Program-made: the position numbers and the translations under genes
Shown: piece by piece, positions 1 to 9,121 of the stretch
Numbering within the stretch: position 1 is the stretch's first letter
Layout of the letters: each line of letters starts with the position of its first letter
Notes under the pieces: model-generated
Told to the model about the DNA's origin: nothing
The model's database searches: none
What the model saw: only the letters and a program-made list of their open reading frames with translations
Assembly (NCBI RefSeq): GCF_025574485.1
Contig: NZ_JAOBPO010000003.1
Location: 637,034-701,033 of the forward strand
Reading direction: 5' to 3'
From: Kordiimonas aquimaris
GTDB taxonomy: Bacteria; Pseudomonadota; Alphaproteobacteria; Sphingomonadales; Kordiimonadaceae
DNA: 64,000 nucleotides

Positions 1-1
1 C

Positions 2-469
2 AAGGGCTCGATTGACCTTGAAATGGCTATCGCTCTTTTGTCATTGCCGCGCGAAGTTGGTACACACCCTGAAACAAGCAAACCAATAACTGCCGCGATT
101 GGGCGTTATGGTCCATATGTATTACATGACGGAGTGTATGGAAAACTAAGTTCCACTGAAGAAGTGTTTAGTGTCGGTTTAAACCGGGCAGTAGCCATTT
201 TAGCTGACACTGCAGCTAAAAAAGGCGGAGCAGCCAAAACGGTATTGAAGGACCTGGGTGAGCACCCTGAAGAAGATGGCCCCATACGTGTTCTGGATGG
301 TCGCTATGGCCCTTATGTGAACCACAAACGTGTCAATGCAACCTTGCCAAAAGATACAGAGCCTGAAAGTGTAACACTTGAACAAGCGCTTGAATGGCTT
401 GCAGCTAAAGCTTCCAAAAAGAAACCTGCTAAGAAAAAACCAGCAAAACGGAAAAAGAAAGCGTCATAG
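2..469 (+). CDS. topA: DNA topoisomerase I, C-terminal part (5' end outside window)
   Basis: The frame is open from base 2, so the start and the catalytic core (including the active-site Tyr) lie upstream of the window. The visible 155 residues are the C-terminal tail of a type IA topoisomerase: two copies of a GRYGPYV-containing repeat, followed by a lysine-rich end (KKPAKKKPAKRKKK) typical of proteobacterial TopA. The enzyme relaxes negative supercoils. The next gene, rnr, starts 35 bases downstream on the same strand, an order seen in other alphaproteobacteria. The call rests on the repeats and the basic tail only. Confidence 0.9.
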   Translation, partial: KGSIDLEMAIALLSLPREVGTHPETSKPITAAIGRYGPYVLHDGVYGKLSSTEEVFSVGLNRAVAILADTAAKKGGAAKTVLKDLGEHPEEDGPIRVLDGRYGPYVNHKRVNATLPKDTEPESVTLEQALEWLAAKASKKKPAKKKPAKRKKKAS

Positions 470-504
470 CGCCTTCTTATCTTACAAATCAGGACACACG
501 GTCT

Positions 505-2757
505 GTGGTAAATAAAAACACGCTCGACCATTTTCCGACCAAGGATGATATTCTTGGATTTCTGAAAGATGCCCGTTCAAAAGCTACTAAACGCGAAATT
601 GCACGCGCATTTCAAATTCGCGGGCAGGATAAAGTTCTGCTAAAAAAACTGCTGCGCGAAATGCTGAACGACGGAATTATTGCCCAAGATGCATCTCGCT
701 CTTTAAGGCCAGCAGAACAGCTATCTGCTGTTCAGGTCGTTGAGTATGCCGGTGTTGACACACACGGCGACGTGCTTGTCCGGCCAGTGAAATGGGATGG
801 CAGCGGTCCTGCACCAAAAATATTTCTGAGTTCTGATAAACGCAAAAAAGGGCCAGCGATCGGCGCTGGTGAACGCGCTTTAGCAAAGCTCATTCCGATA
901 AAGAATGATCCGCCGGTTTACCGCGCTCAAATTCTTAAAGTTTTAAAGCCTGCGCCTCGCGGTATTCTTGGTGTCTTCAAAGGCGGTGAAAACGGTGGTC
1001 GCATTCACCCTGTAGACAAGAAAAATCGTGATGAATACTGGGTAGATAAAGAGGATGTGCGCGGCGCTGTTGATGGCGAGCTCGTTACAGCTGAGCCAGT
1101 TCTTAATCGTAGACGTTCTTCAGGGCCCAAACGGGCACGTGTCAGAGAAGCCCTTGGCGACGTCAGTGCTGCACGTTCAATCAGTATGATCGCAATTCAT
1201 GCGCATGACATACCCATGGACTTTCCAAATGATGTACTAAAAAGTGCTGATCAGGCAAAACCCGTTGACCTAAGCAACCGGGATGATCTGAGAAGTATAC
1301 CACTCATCACCATAGACCCTGTTGATGCTCGCGACCATGATGATGCAATATGGGCCGAGCCTGACTCTGACCCAAAGAACAAAGATGGCTGGCATGCAAT
1401 TGTTGCTATTGCTGATGTCGCTCACTACGTACAATCAGGCAGTGCATTGGACCGCGAAGCAATAAAACGCGGCAATAGCTGCTATTTCCCGGACCGTGTC
1501 GTGCCAATGTTGCCAGAGGCATTATCAGCAGGACTGTGTAGCCTACAACCCGGAAAAGACCGCGCCTGCATGGCTGTTCACATGTGGTTTGACGCTTACG
1601 GAAACAAGATTAGGCATAAATTTGTACGCGGGCTTATGAATAGTCATGCCAATATTAACTACGCACAGGCTCAGGCAGCACTAGATGGCCTGCCAGACGA
1701 AATGACAGAGCCATTACTTAAACCTGTGCTTGCCCCCCTACTTGGTACATTCAAAGCATTGATGGCAGCGCGTGATAAGCGGGAACCATTGGAACTTGAT
1801 CTACCTGAAAGAAAAATAGAACTCAGCAAAGAAGGTTTTGTTAAAGGCATTGTGCTACGCGAACGCCTGGATACACACCGCATCGTTGAAGAGTTTATGA
1901 TTGCGGCTAATGTTGCTGCTGCAGAAGAGCTGGAACGAAAACGAGTGCCTGCTATGTACCGGGTACATGAGGAACCGCCGCTCGACAAGCTCGAAAACCT
2001 GCGTGAATTTTTATCTACTCTTGATATGAAGTTAACCAAGGGCGCAGTAATGATGCCTCGCCTCTTCAACGGCATTCTCTCCAAAGTGCGGGAAACAGCT
2101 CACGAACAAATGGTTAACCAAGTTGTATTGCGTTCGCAAACGCAAGCATACTATTCACCAGACAATCAGGGGCATTTTGGCCTTGCTTTGCCCAAGTACG
2201 CTCACTTTACATCACCAATTCGACGCTATGCAGATTTGTTGGTGCATCGTGGTCTCATAAAGGCGCTTGGGCTCGGCGATGATGGACTAACAGCACCTGA
2301 AATTGAAGAGCTTAATGCTATTGGTGAGCAGATATCCAACACAGAAAGACGAGCAATGGCTGCCGAACGCGAATCAACAGATCGCTATATGGCCGCGTAT
2401 CTTGCTGATCATGTTGGCGATCAATTCATTGGTCGCATCACTGGCGTAACACGGTTTGGGCTATTTGTTGAACTTGAACCATCCGGCGGTGACGGCCTGA
2501 TCCCCATTTCAGAAATAGGCAATGATTATTACACGCACGACGAAGATCACCACCGCTTGGTCGGCGAACGCTTCGGCGAAGAATTCAAGCTAGGTGACAA
2601 ACTGGACGTTCGCTTGACCGAGGCGAACAAGTTTACTGGTGGCTTGAGACTTGAATTGATCGACGACGGAACAAGACCTGGCCACGGACAGCAAAAAAAG
2701 TATCATCAGCGGAAACGGGCTGAACAAAGAAACCGAGGCAATCGCAAGCGACGATAA
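505..2757 (+). CDS. rnr: Ribonuclease R
   Basis: This is a 750-residue 3'-5' exoribonuclease of the RNase II/R family that degrades structured RNA. It has an N-terminal winged-helix and cold-shock-like part (residues 1-240), then the RNB catalytic domain, whose metal-binding aspartates are visible as D271, D277, D279 and D280 in IDPVDARDHDD. A C-terminal S1 domain (about 640-720, GRITGVTRFGLFVEL) is followed by a basic tail (KRKRAEQRNRGNRKRR). Translation starts at GTG 505 with AGGA ten bases upstream. It is probably co-transcribed with topA and converges on the Hpt gene, whose stop lies 15 bases beyond. Confidence 0.96.
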   Translation: MVNKNTLDHFPTKDDILGFLKDARSKATKREIARAFQIRGQDKVLLKKLLREMLNDGIIAQDASRSLRPAEQLSAVQVVEYAGVDTHGDVLVRPVKWDGSGPAPKIFLSSDKRKKGPAIGAGERALAKLIPIKNDPPVYRAQILKVLKPAPRGILGVFKGGENGGRIHPVDKKNRDEYWVDKEDVRGAVDGELVTAEPVLNRRRSSGPKRARVREALGDVSAARSISMIAIHAHDIPMDFPNDVLKSADQAKPVDLSNRDDLRSIPLITIDPVDARDHDDAIWAEPDSDPKNKDGWHAIVAIADVAHYVQSGSALDREAIKRGNSCYFPDRVVPMLPEALSAGLCSLQPGKDRACMAVHMWFDAYGNKIRHKFVRGLMNSHANINYAQAQAALDGLPDEMTEPLLKPVLAPLLGTFKALMAARDKREPLELDLPERKIELSKEGFVKGIVLRERLDTHRIVEEFMIAANVAAAEELERKRVPAMYRVHEEPPLDKLENLREFLSTLDMKLTKGAVMMPRLFNGILSKVRETAHEQMVNQVVLRSQTQAYYSPDNQGHFGLALPKYAHFTSPIRRYADLLVHRGLIKALGLGDDGLTAPEIEELNAIGEQISNTERRAMAAERESTDRYMAAYLADHVGDQFIGRITGVTRFGLFVELEPSGGDGLIPISEIGNDYYTHDEDHHRLVGERFGEEFKLGDKLDVRLTEANKFTGGLRLELIDDGTRPGHGQQKKYHQRKRAEQRNRGNRKRR

Positions 2758-2772
2758 ATACAGATTGCTCCT

Positions 2773-3528
2773 CTATAAAATTCCAAGCTCCATAAATACA
2801 TCCGCAACATCATCAGCAAAATTTGCACCTTTGCGAAGCACTGGCACTGTTTTGGGCAAATCTTTGATATCGCCATTCTCGGTCGCCAACAAAGCAACGG
2901 GGATACTTTTCGTTGCAGGCATCGCACTTAAAGCACAAGCAAGGTCTATACCGGATAGTTCAGGCATCACACGGGAAATAATTACAGCATCAGGCTGCAT
3001 GGACGGTATGAGTTGAAACGCATCCATCGTGCTTGCAACATTTACCATCCGATAGCCGCATTCCAGCAACTCTCTCGTCACAATCTTGGTGGCTGTTCCT
3101 GGTGCCATCACCAACATAACTTCAATATTGGCAACTGTAATATCTGCAACTTCAAAGCCTGCCTTATTTGGCAGTTTCCGCATCAGTTTAGATACATCAA
3201 TATCTTTACCGTACACAAATGCCTCAAGGCACTCAGCCATTCGGTCTGCAAAAAACTGAATATCACGGCAGATGCTTTCGCTGAGGTCTGTCACATTGAA
3301 GAAATAATCTTCAAAACGGTGACACATAACCTTCAATGCTTTCATTTCAAATGACGCGGCTACACTCTTTAAGGAATGTGCCTCTAAACGCAACGTCGAT
3401 AAAGCATCAGCAGCGTTTACTGTACCTTGCGTATAACATTGCGTCACTTCCTGGATATTTCTGAGGCGGTCTTCCGCAGTGTCAATTGCTTCGGTACGTA
3501 ACTCATCTAACAAATCCGATTGCATCAT
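2773..3528 (-). CDS. Hpt domain protein with degenerate receiver domain
   Basis: A 251-residue two-domain signalling protein. Residues 1-110 form an Hpt domain with the phospho-acceptor signature EAHSLKS (H51). Residues about 134-250 have the pattern of a CheY-like receiver (VMPELSGIDLACAL, then K233). The expected phospho-acceptor Asp is S185, and the acidic pair after strand 1 is absent (VMLVMAPG). The receiver is therefore unlikely to be phosphorylated and may be a binding module, whereas the Hpt part looks functional. It lies on the strand of divK and pleD but rpmG (opposite strand) intervenes. The kinase partner is unknown; a role in the DivK/PleD network is inference from position. Confidence 0.85.
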   Translation of the reverse strand: MMQSDLLDELRTEAIDTAEDRLRNIQEVTQCYTQGTVNAADALSTLRLEAHSLKSVAASFEMKALKVMCHRFEDYFFNVTDLSESICRDIQFFADRMAECLEAFVYGKDIDVSKLMRKLPNKAGFEVADITVANIEVMLVMAPGTATKIVTRELLECGYRMVNVASTMDAFQLIPSMQPDAVIISRVMPELSGIDLACALSAMPATKSIPVALLATENGDIKDLPKTVPVLRKGANFADDVADVFMELGIL

Positions 3529-3646
3529 TATGTTTTAGCTTTCTACTTACTGCACGAGATAAAGCTTAGTGATGCCATACAAATAGTTACCTGAGAGTTA
3601 GCAAAACCGATTTCTCAATAATTTTTTTAAGATTCAACAAACATGC

Positions 3647-3674
3647 TTGACTTACGCGCAGTCATGGGTATTTT
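3647..3674 (+). promoter_or_regulatory. Candidate promoter of rpmG
   Basis: TTGACT at 3647-3652 and TATTTT at 3669-3674 are separated by 16 bases and resemble a housekeeping sigma promoter. They lie 60 bases ahead of the rpmG start. No other gene on this strand is near. No transcription data are available. Confidence 0.5.
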
Positions 3675-3733
3675 GCGCGCTCAATGTGACTGCGCGACGC
3701 GGTCTGAATAATTATTCTCTTGGAGTAAGTAAG

Positions 3734-3901
3734 ATGGCAAAGCCGTCCAGCATCAAGATCAAGCTCGTGAGCACAGCGGATACTGGTTATTACTATGTAA
3801 CTAAAAAGAATCCACGTACTCTGACTGAGAAAATGGTCAAGCGTAAGTATGACCCTGTTGTTCGCAAGCACGTAGATTTCAAGGAAGCCAAGATTAAATA
3901 A
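3734..3901 (+). CDS. rpmG: 50S ribosomal protein L33
   Basis: A 55-residue protein matching L33 over its whole length ([20 protein letters not shown]..., then [11 protein letters not shown]). It has no Cys pairs, so it is the zinc-free form. I chose ATG 3734 because GGAG lies about nine bases upstream and the protein then has the family length; the in-frame extension to 3647 runs through the promoter. The gene is monocistronic, between a good promoter candidate and a strong terminator. Confidence 0.96.
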   Translation: MAKPSSIKIKLVSTADTGYYYVTKKNPRTLTEKMVKRKYDPVVRKHVDFKEAKIK

Positions 3902-3923
3902 TCTTGCATTCTTGATCTGATCA

Positions 3924-3961
3924 AAAAAACGCCGCCTCCAAACTGGATGCGGCGTTTTTTA
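3924..3961 (+). terminator. Rho-independent terminator after rpmG (probably bidirectional)
   Basis: The stem ACGCCGC / GCGGCGT with a 13-base loop is flanked by an A-run on the left and a T-run on the right. It can therefore stop transcription of rpmG and of the convergent pleD gene, which ends at 3988. Confidence 0.9.
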
Positions 3962-3987
3962 TGTTTAATAACAACAAAGTACCTTGA

Positions 3988-5358
3988 TTAAGAAGCAATA
4001 ACTACTTTATTGCGACCGCCAGCTTTTGCTTCATAAAGTGCTTTATCTGCTTCATTGATGAGCTGCCCCGGTGTTTGACCATCTTTGCTTGTCGCCACTC
4101 CAATAGAGACAGTTACCGTTATAGGCCCCTCAGCCAGACCAACGTCAAACGGGTTGTCACTCATTTCCTGACGTAAACGATCCCCAATCATTGTAGCCCA
4201 ATCTGTTGGCGTTTCAGGCATCATGACCACAAATTCCTCACCGCCATACCGAGCAGCTAAATCAACACCGCGGATATTACGACCGATTCGACTAGCAAAC
4301 TCTTTTAAAACAAGGTCACCAGCAGCGTGACCATATGTATCGTTCACATGCTTAAAGTGATCAATATCCATCATTAGAACCGACAAAGCTTTACCTTGGC
4401 TCTGAGCAGTTTGCATACGTGTGTCCAAATGACTGGTCAAATAGTGCCGGTTATAAAGCCCCGTTACAGCATCAGTTGTGGCAAGCTGCATTGATAAATG
4501 GAAGTTTTCCCATAATTTATCCGCATACCGCTTGCGCTTTAGCTGTGTCTTAACCCGCGCCAAAAATTCAAGCTTATCCACGGGGCGAACCACATAGTCA
4601 TTAACACCCATCTCCAACGCACGGACCAATAGTTTGGTATTACCGTCATCTACCATAACCAAAATCGGTACATGGCGCGTTTCTTCGAAAGATCGAAGCT
4701 TGGAACACACACGAAGACCATCAGTGTCGCGCATAGTGAGAGAAACAATAATCAGGTCAAAGTTCTTCTCTCTCGCTTTTTCCGCAGCATCATCACCGCC
4801 AGGGATAAACTCCAGCTGTCCGACACCCTCAAGAGCTTTGGCTATACGTTCAAAAACACGTTCTTGCTCATCAACAATAAGAATCGAACCATCAATAGGA
4901 GCAGTTACATCAAATGCCACCCCCTCTTCTTCATCCCAACCCAGTGACGCGCCGGTTGTTTTGCGGTTACGCAACTCATCCATCATCACTTTCAGACGCA
5001 CAAGGGAGCGGACACGTGCGAACATCGCTAAGTCTTGAACCGGTTTCGTCAGAAAATCGTCTGCACCCGCTTCTAGTCCAGCAACACGATCTGATGGTTG
5101 ATCAAGTGCTGTCACCATAACAACAGGGATATGCGCTGTAGTAGGGTCAGCCTTAATACGCTTGCATACCTCAAAACCGTCCATGCCCGGCATCATGACA
5201 TCAAGTAGAATAATATCTGGGTGCTCGCGGCTAATAATATCTAACGCCTCCGGACCGCTGTAAGCTGTCAGGACATCAAAATATTCACTTGTAAGCTTGG
5301 CTTCTAGTAACTTAACGTTCGGTGGAACATCATCTACAACAAGCACGCGTGCTGTCAT
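3988..5358 (-). CDS. pleD: PleD-type response regulator diguanylate cyclase (REC-REC-GGDEF)
   Basis: A 456-residue protein with the domain order of Caulobacter PleD. Receiver 1 carries the phospho-acceptor D53 and K105. Receiver 2 (about 157-275) has S206 in place of Asp, as expected for the adaptor receiver used in dimerisation. The GGDEF domain (about 290-455) has active-site GGEEF at 372-376 and the inhibitory I-site R363-x-x-D366 five residues before it. It makes c-di-GMP when phosphorylated and in Caulobacter drives the swarmer-to-stalked transition. It starts six bases after the divK stop, so the two form an operon. The PleD role in this organism is inferred from family and context. Confidence 0.95.
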   Translation of the reverse strand: MTARVLVVDDVPPNVKLLEAKLTSEYFDVLTAYSGPEALDIISREHPDIILLDVMMPGMDGFEVCKRIKADPTTAHIPVVMVTALDQPSDRVAGLEAGADDFLTKPVQDLAMFARVRSLVRLKVMMDELRNRKTTGASLGWDEEEGVAFDVTAPIDGSILIVDEQERVFERIAKALEGVGQLEFIPGGDDAAEKAREKNFDLIIVSLTMRDTDGLRVCSKLRSFEETRHVPILVMVDDGNTKLLVRALEMGVNDYVVRPVDKLEFLARVKTQLKRKRYADKLWENFHLSMQLATTDAVTGLYNRHYLTSHLDTRMQTAQSQGKALSVLMMDIDHFKHVNDTYGHAAGDLVLKEFASRIGRNIRGVDLAARYGGEEFVVMMPETPTDWATMIGDRLRQEMSDNPFDVGLAEGPITVTVSIGVATSKDGQTPGQLINEADKALYEAKAGGRNKVVIAS

Positions 5359-5364
5359 CGTGCA

Positions 5365-5730
5365 TTATCCTGCAAATTGTTTCACGGTTTCCAGAAAGTG
5401 CCCGACAGAAATTGGTTTAGCGATATAGGCCTCACAACCGCCTTCGCGGATTTTTTCCTCATCGCCTTTCATTGCAAACGCTGTTACGGCAATAACCGGT
5501 ATCTTTTGCAAGTCTTCATCTTCTTTCAACCACTTGGTAACTTCAAGGCCTGAAACTTCAGGTAATTGAATATCCATGAGAATTAAATCGGGCTGATGGC
5601 TACGTGCAAGATCAAGAGCGGCCATGCCATCTCTTGTTTGAATTGTCTCATAATCATGAGCTTCAAGCAGGTCGCAAAATAATTTCATATTCAATTCATT
5701 GTCTTCGACAATTAGAATTTTCTTAGCCAT
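5365..5730 (-). CDS. divK: Single-domain response regulator DivK
   Basis: A stand-alone receiver of 121 residues, nearly colinear with Caulobacter DivK: acidic pocket E9-D10, phospho-acceptor D53, and K at AYIAKPIS. DivK relays cell-cycle phosphorylation between the DivJ and PleC kinases and restrains CckA/CtrA signalling through DivL. I chose ATG 5730 because the protein then begins [11 protein letters not shown] like its orthologues. A GTG nine bases upstream (5739), with GGGAG close before it, is an alternative. It is followed directly by pleD. The spacer of about 210 bases to the divergent gene at 5943 should hold promoters for both, but I see no convincing CtrA box there. Confidence 0.96.
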   Translation of the reverse strand: MAKKILIVEDNELNMKLFCDLLEAHDYETIQTRDGMAALDLARSHQPDLILMDIQLPEVSGLEVTKWLKEDEDLQKIPVIAVTAFAMKGDEEKIREGGCEAYIAKPISVGHFLETVKQFAG

Positions 5731-5942
5731 GGAACTCACCCACTCCCAAATTCAAGAACACTAAACGTACCCCCATGCAAATAATAGTCTCGCTTTGCTT
5801 ACAAACACAAGCCTACACAGTGCACTAAAGCAGAAAATACCTAACAAACTATTGCATTTACCCATAGCATACTCACAATTATATCTGTTTGTATTCATTT
5901 AAGAAATTAGCCAAGCTTATATTTCCATTAGGAACCATCATT

Positions 5943-6218
5943 ATGTCCGATGAAACAGCAGAAATTCTTGCCCTGAAAGCTGTTGCATTCATTGTTCAGA
6001 ATGATGAACTAAGAGATCGCTTCATGACTCTTTCAGGCATAGATGAAAGCATGATCAAAAACGCCGTGCAGGACAGAGTGTTTTTAATAAGCGTTCTGGA
6101 GTTTTTTGTTAACTTTGAACCTGATCTTATTGCTTTTGCCGAGAATGAAGACATAGCACCAGAATCTGTCACTGGCGCATGGCGTGCTCTTGGTGGCGGC
6201 GTTGGGCAAGACTGGTAA
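5943..6218 (+). CDS. DUF3572 family protein
   Basis: A 91-residue acidic, helical protein without membrane segments or metal motifs. It resembles the alphaproteobacterial DUF3572 family: an ALKAVAFI start, a central VLEFFVNFEPDLIAFA segment, and a Gly-rich end GGGVGQDW. The family has no established function that I know of. ATG 5943 is preceded by AGGA about nine bases upstream; an in-frame extension to 5889 has no such support. The gene is divergent from divK and nine bases ahead of the HAD gene. Family assignment is from memory of the sequence pattern. Confidence 0.75.
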   Translation: MSDETAEILALKAVAFIVQNDELRDRFMTLSGIDESMIKNAVQDRVFLISVLEFFVNFEPDLIAFAENEDIAPESVTGAWRALGGGVGQDW

Positions 6219-6227
6219 ATTATTGCA

Positions 6228-6869
6228 ATGACCGAAGACACTGAAGTTACCCTCCCTGATTTTTCACCACATCGTCCTATTTTGTTGGTTGATGCTGACG
6301 AAGTATTATTAAAATTTATTCAGCACCTTGAACTTCATCTTGAGTCTGAAGGCTATGTATTGAACCTAGAGACCTTTCAGCTAGCCGGAAACATTCGGGA
6401 GATAGAAAACCAGGCAGCGGCTGATCAGGAAACAGTAAAATATCTTATTGCATCTTTTTTTGACAAACACGTAGATACGGTGCCGGCAATTGACCACGCC
6501 GCAGAGGCATTACAGCAATTATCTACTGTTTTTCAAATTGCAGTCTTGACTAATATACCTCACAAGCACCGCGTAAGACGCCAAAACAATTTACATTCTC
6601 ATGGCTTCAATTATCCTGTTATCGCCAACAGTGGCGGTAAAGGCCCAACCATAAAAAAAATACAGCAAGAAACGTCACAAACCATTGTTTTTGTTGATGA
6701 CCTTCCGCCACAACTAAGCTCGGTCGCGACACATGCACCAGATACGTATCTTGTTCATTTTGTGGGCGATCCACGGCTCGCTAAACTCATTAACAAAGCA
6801 CCAGATGCCCATGTTCGAATTGATGATTGGCGCGAGCTAAAAGCGCATTTGATTGACTATATCAAATAA
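6228..6869 (+). CDS. HAD superfamily hydrolase-like protein
   Basis: A 213-residue soluble protein with the HAD motifs in order: motif I LLVDADEVL (nucleophile Asp, second Asp two residues on), motif II VLTNI, a lysine in GGKGPTIKK, and motif IV VFVDDLPPQ. The cap is a small helical insertion (about 45-95). The substrate cannot be predicted. It follows the DUF3572 gene by nine bases and precedes dinB by about 50, so the three may be co-transcribed. Confidence 0.8.
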   Translation: MTEDTEVTLPDFSPHRPILLVDADEVLLKFIQHLELHLESEGYVLNLETFQLAGNIREIENQAAADQETVKYLIASFFDKHVDTVPAIDHAAEALQQLSTVFQIAVLTNIPHKHRVRRQNNLHSHGFNYPVIANSGGKGPTIKKIQQETSQTIVFVDDLPPQLSSVATHAPDTYLVHFVGDPRLAKLINKAPDAHVRIDDWRELKAHLIDYIK

Positions 6870-6921
6870 TGCGCGATCACAGTATTATGGATAATAAATC
6901 TTCGTCTGTAAGAGCGGCAAT

Positions 6922-8256
6922 ATGGTTGATAACGCCAACATACCCAAAACAACGCTGTGTCGTACCTGCGCTTCAGTTTTTGAACTGAGCGCAGAAGCAA
7001 AGCTGCGTGGCTGTCACAACTGCGGGCGCTCACGATTAGTCAGTCATTCTGAGCTTCTGGATTTGTCGATAGCCCACGTAGACTGCGATTCTTTTTACGC
7101 TTCTGTTGAAAAAAAGGAAGACCCAACACTTTCCAACAAACCGCTTATCATCGGCGGGGAACACAGAGGCGTTGTATCCACTGCATGTTATATTGCACGC
7201 ATGAGCGGCGTACGATCAGCCATGCCGATGTATAAAGCTAAAAAGCTATGTCCAGATGCTGTTATTCTGCGCCCAAATATGCGCCTATATCAAAGTGTAA
7301 GCAGAGATATCCGGGCAAAGTTTGAAGCTTTAACCCCTCTTGTAGAACCTCTTTCCATTGATGAAGCCTTCCTTGACCTAAGCGGAACCCAGCGCTTACA
7401 TGGTCACTCACCTGCAGCAATGCTCGCGATGCTCGCAAACGATATTGAAAAGGACATCGGCGTAACAATTTCCGTTGGCTTGGCGCCTAATAAGTTTCTT
7501 GCAAAACTAGCTTCTGATTGGGAAAAGCCTCGCGGCTTTAAAGTCATTGGTGAACATGACATGCATGAAACCCTCGGCGCACTGCCTATAACTCGCATAT
7601 ATGGTATCGGGAAAAAAGCAGCCGAAAAATTACGCAAAGACGGACTAACGGAAATCCACCAACTACAAAGCATGGACGAAGCCACACTGATGCGACGTTA
7701 CGGTGAAATCGGGCAACGTTTATTTCGTTTATCACGCGGGATTGATGTTAGGTCAGTAACATCATCAGGAAAGGCTAAGAGTATCTCAAGCGAGCGTACA
7801 CTGGAGCGCGATTTAGCAAATTATCCAGAATTGGAGGATAAATTATGGTCACTCGCAGAGAATGTATCAGCTGATTTGAAACGTAAAAACATGGCTGGCA
7901 TAACACTGACATTGAAGCTGAAGACCAGCATGCACCGTATTATTACACGTTCCCGCACTCTAGAATCACCGACACAATTGGCCGAGACAATCTTTGAGGT
8001 CGGGCAGGATTTGTTGCGGCCAATGATCGATGGAACACCGTATCGACTAATAGGCATGGGGGTTAGCCAATTTCGCCCTTTAACCGAAGCCGATCAACCG
8101 GACCTTATTGAACCAAAACGGACTAAACGCGCAAATGCGGAAAAAGCCATGGACAAGCTTAAAGGTCGGTACGGCCTCCACTCGGTTCACAAAGGGCGCA
8201 CATTAAAACCTCAGGGAAAAACTGCTGAAACCAAAAAGGCGGCAAAAAAAGCCTAG
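6922..8256 (+). CDS. dinB: DNA polymerase IV with N-terminal zinc-binding extension
   Basis: A Y-family translesion polymerase of 444 residues. The palm carries D54 (AHVDCDSFYASVE) and D147-E148 (SIDEAFLDL), with helix-hairpin-helix and little-finger regions after them. Ahead of the polymerase domain is an extension of about 45 residues with C13-x2-C16 and C31-x2-C34, a probable zinc ribbon absent from E. coli DinB but met in alphaproteobacterial homologues. The end is lysine/alanine rich and lacks a clear clamp-binding motif. It copies past damaged bases. No LexA box was recognised upstream. A hairpin with a T-run follows. Confidence 0.94.
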   Translation: MVDNANIPKTTLCRTCASVFELSAEAKLRGCHNCGRSRLVSHSELLDLSIAHVDCDSFYASVEKKEDPTLSNKPLIIGGEHRGVVSTACYIARMSGVRSAMPMYKAKKLCPDAVILRPNMRLYQSVSRDIRAKFEALTPLVEPLSIDEAFLDLSGTQRLHGHSPAAMLAMLANDIEKDIGVTISVGLAPNKFLAKLASDWEKPRGFKVIGEHDMHETLGALPITRIYGIGKKAAEKLRKDGLTEIHQLQSMDEATLMRRYGEIGQRLFRLSRGIDVRSVTSSGKAKSISSERTLERDLANYPELEDKLWSLAENVSADLKRKNMAGITLTLKLKTSMHRIITRSRTLESPTQLAETIFEVGQDLLRPMIDGTPYRLIGMGVSQFRPLTEADQPDLIEPKRTKRANAEKAMDKLKGRYGLHSVHKGRTLKPQGKTAETKKAAKKA

Positions 8257-8261
8257 CATAA

Positions 8262-8282
8262 TTGCCTACCGGCAAATTTTTC
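8262..8282 (+). terminator. Probable terminator after dinB
   Basis: A short hairpin, TTGCC-TACC-GGCAA, followed by ATTTTT, six bases after the dinB stop. The five-pair stem is weak but the position fits. Confidence 0.5.
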
Positions 8283-8387
8283 CGACAAAGCAGCTTCAGA
8301 AATCAAGCGCTTTACACAGCAAATCACATCTGAAAGTGGCATACGACTTGCTACTTCACTCTGAATAACAGTGGACGGAGCCCCCAA

Positions 8388-9089
8388 ATGATTGAACAGA
8401 CTCAAGGTATTAAGAGTACCAAAGCTGACATCAACCCATACGTTAGTACACTAGCCGGCAAACTGATGCGAACAGCAGCTGATGCAGAAATGAAGTTCGA
8501 TAGTAATGGTTGGCAACTCATCACTGAAGTCTTGAGTTACGCAGCCGCCGCAGAGCAACGCATGTGTGAGCAGCAGGAACGTATTTCCTACCTTGAGCAA
8601 TTATCAGTTACAGATGAATTGACCGGCATTCCAAACCGCCGCGGTTTAAGATTGTCACTTGGTCAAACACTAGCTGCCGCAGCCAGGCACCGCGAAACAG
8701 GCGTTCTCGGGTTTATTGACCTTGATCGCTTCAAAGAAATTAACGACCTTAATGGGCACATGGCTGGAGATGCTGTTCTTCGCTTTGTCGCTAAAAGGTT
8801 GAAAGCAGATGTGCGTCCAACTGACATTGTTGCGCGCATTGCCGGTGATGAATTTGCGGTTGTGTTAACACGTTGTTCTGCTGAGCTAGGGCAAAAGCGT
8901 ATTCTGAAACTACAGAACGATATTAATGGTAGTATCGTGAACTACGCAGGCAAACACATAGAAGTGAACTGTTCTGTAGGCACAACTGAATTTGACGGTA
9001 AGAGCGACCCTGCTCTTTTGATCGAAAACGCTGATAAATCAATGTATGAAGATAAACAAAATCGACAGCATGAGTTACGCTCTGCCTAA
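8388..9089 (+). CDS. GGDEF domain protein, probable diguanylate cyclase
   Basis: A 233-residue cytosolic protein. The N-terminal 70 residues are helical and not recognised, ending in a short coiled-coil-like linker (EQQERISYLEQLSVTDELTG). The GGDEF domain has the signature AGDEF at 152-156, a variant found in active cyclases, and an inhibitory I-site R143-x-x-D146 at the standard spacing. It probably makes c-di-GMP from two GTP. There is no recognised sensory domain or membrane anchor. It is a monocistronic unit between two terminator hairpins. Confidence 0.88.
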   Translation: MIEQTQGIKSTKADINPYVSTLAGKLMRTAADAEMKFDSNGWQLITEVLSYAAAAEQRMCEQQERISYLEQLSVTDELTGIPNRRGLRLSLGQTLAAAARHRETGVLGFIDLDRFKEINDLNGHMAGDAVLRFVAKRLKADVRPTDIVARIAGDEFAVVLTRCSAELGQKRILKLQNDINGSIVNYAGKHIEVNCSVGTTEFDGKSDPALLIENADKSMYEDKQNRQHELRSA

Positions 9090-9121
9090 TACATATTGTG
9101 ATACCAAAGACACACCAAATG

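Noticed and set aside
3013..3354. Plus-strand frame across the Hpt gene
   Set aside because: Cys/His-rich shadow of the minus-strand gene with no ribosome site.
3647..3733. N-terminal extension of L33
   Set aside because: It would include the promoter-like elements, lacks similarity to L33 and makes the protein abnormally long.
4400..4800. Missing Asp in the second receiver of PleD as a novelty
   Set aside because: Degeneration of the second receiver is already known for PleD, where it serves dimerisation.
8841..8858. AGDEF signature as a sign of an inactive cyclase
   Set aside because: A in the first position is tolerated in active cyclases, and the I-site is intact.
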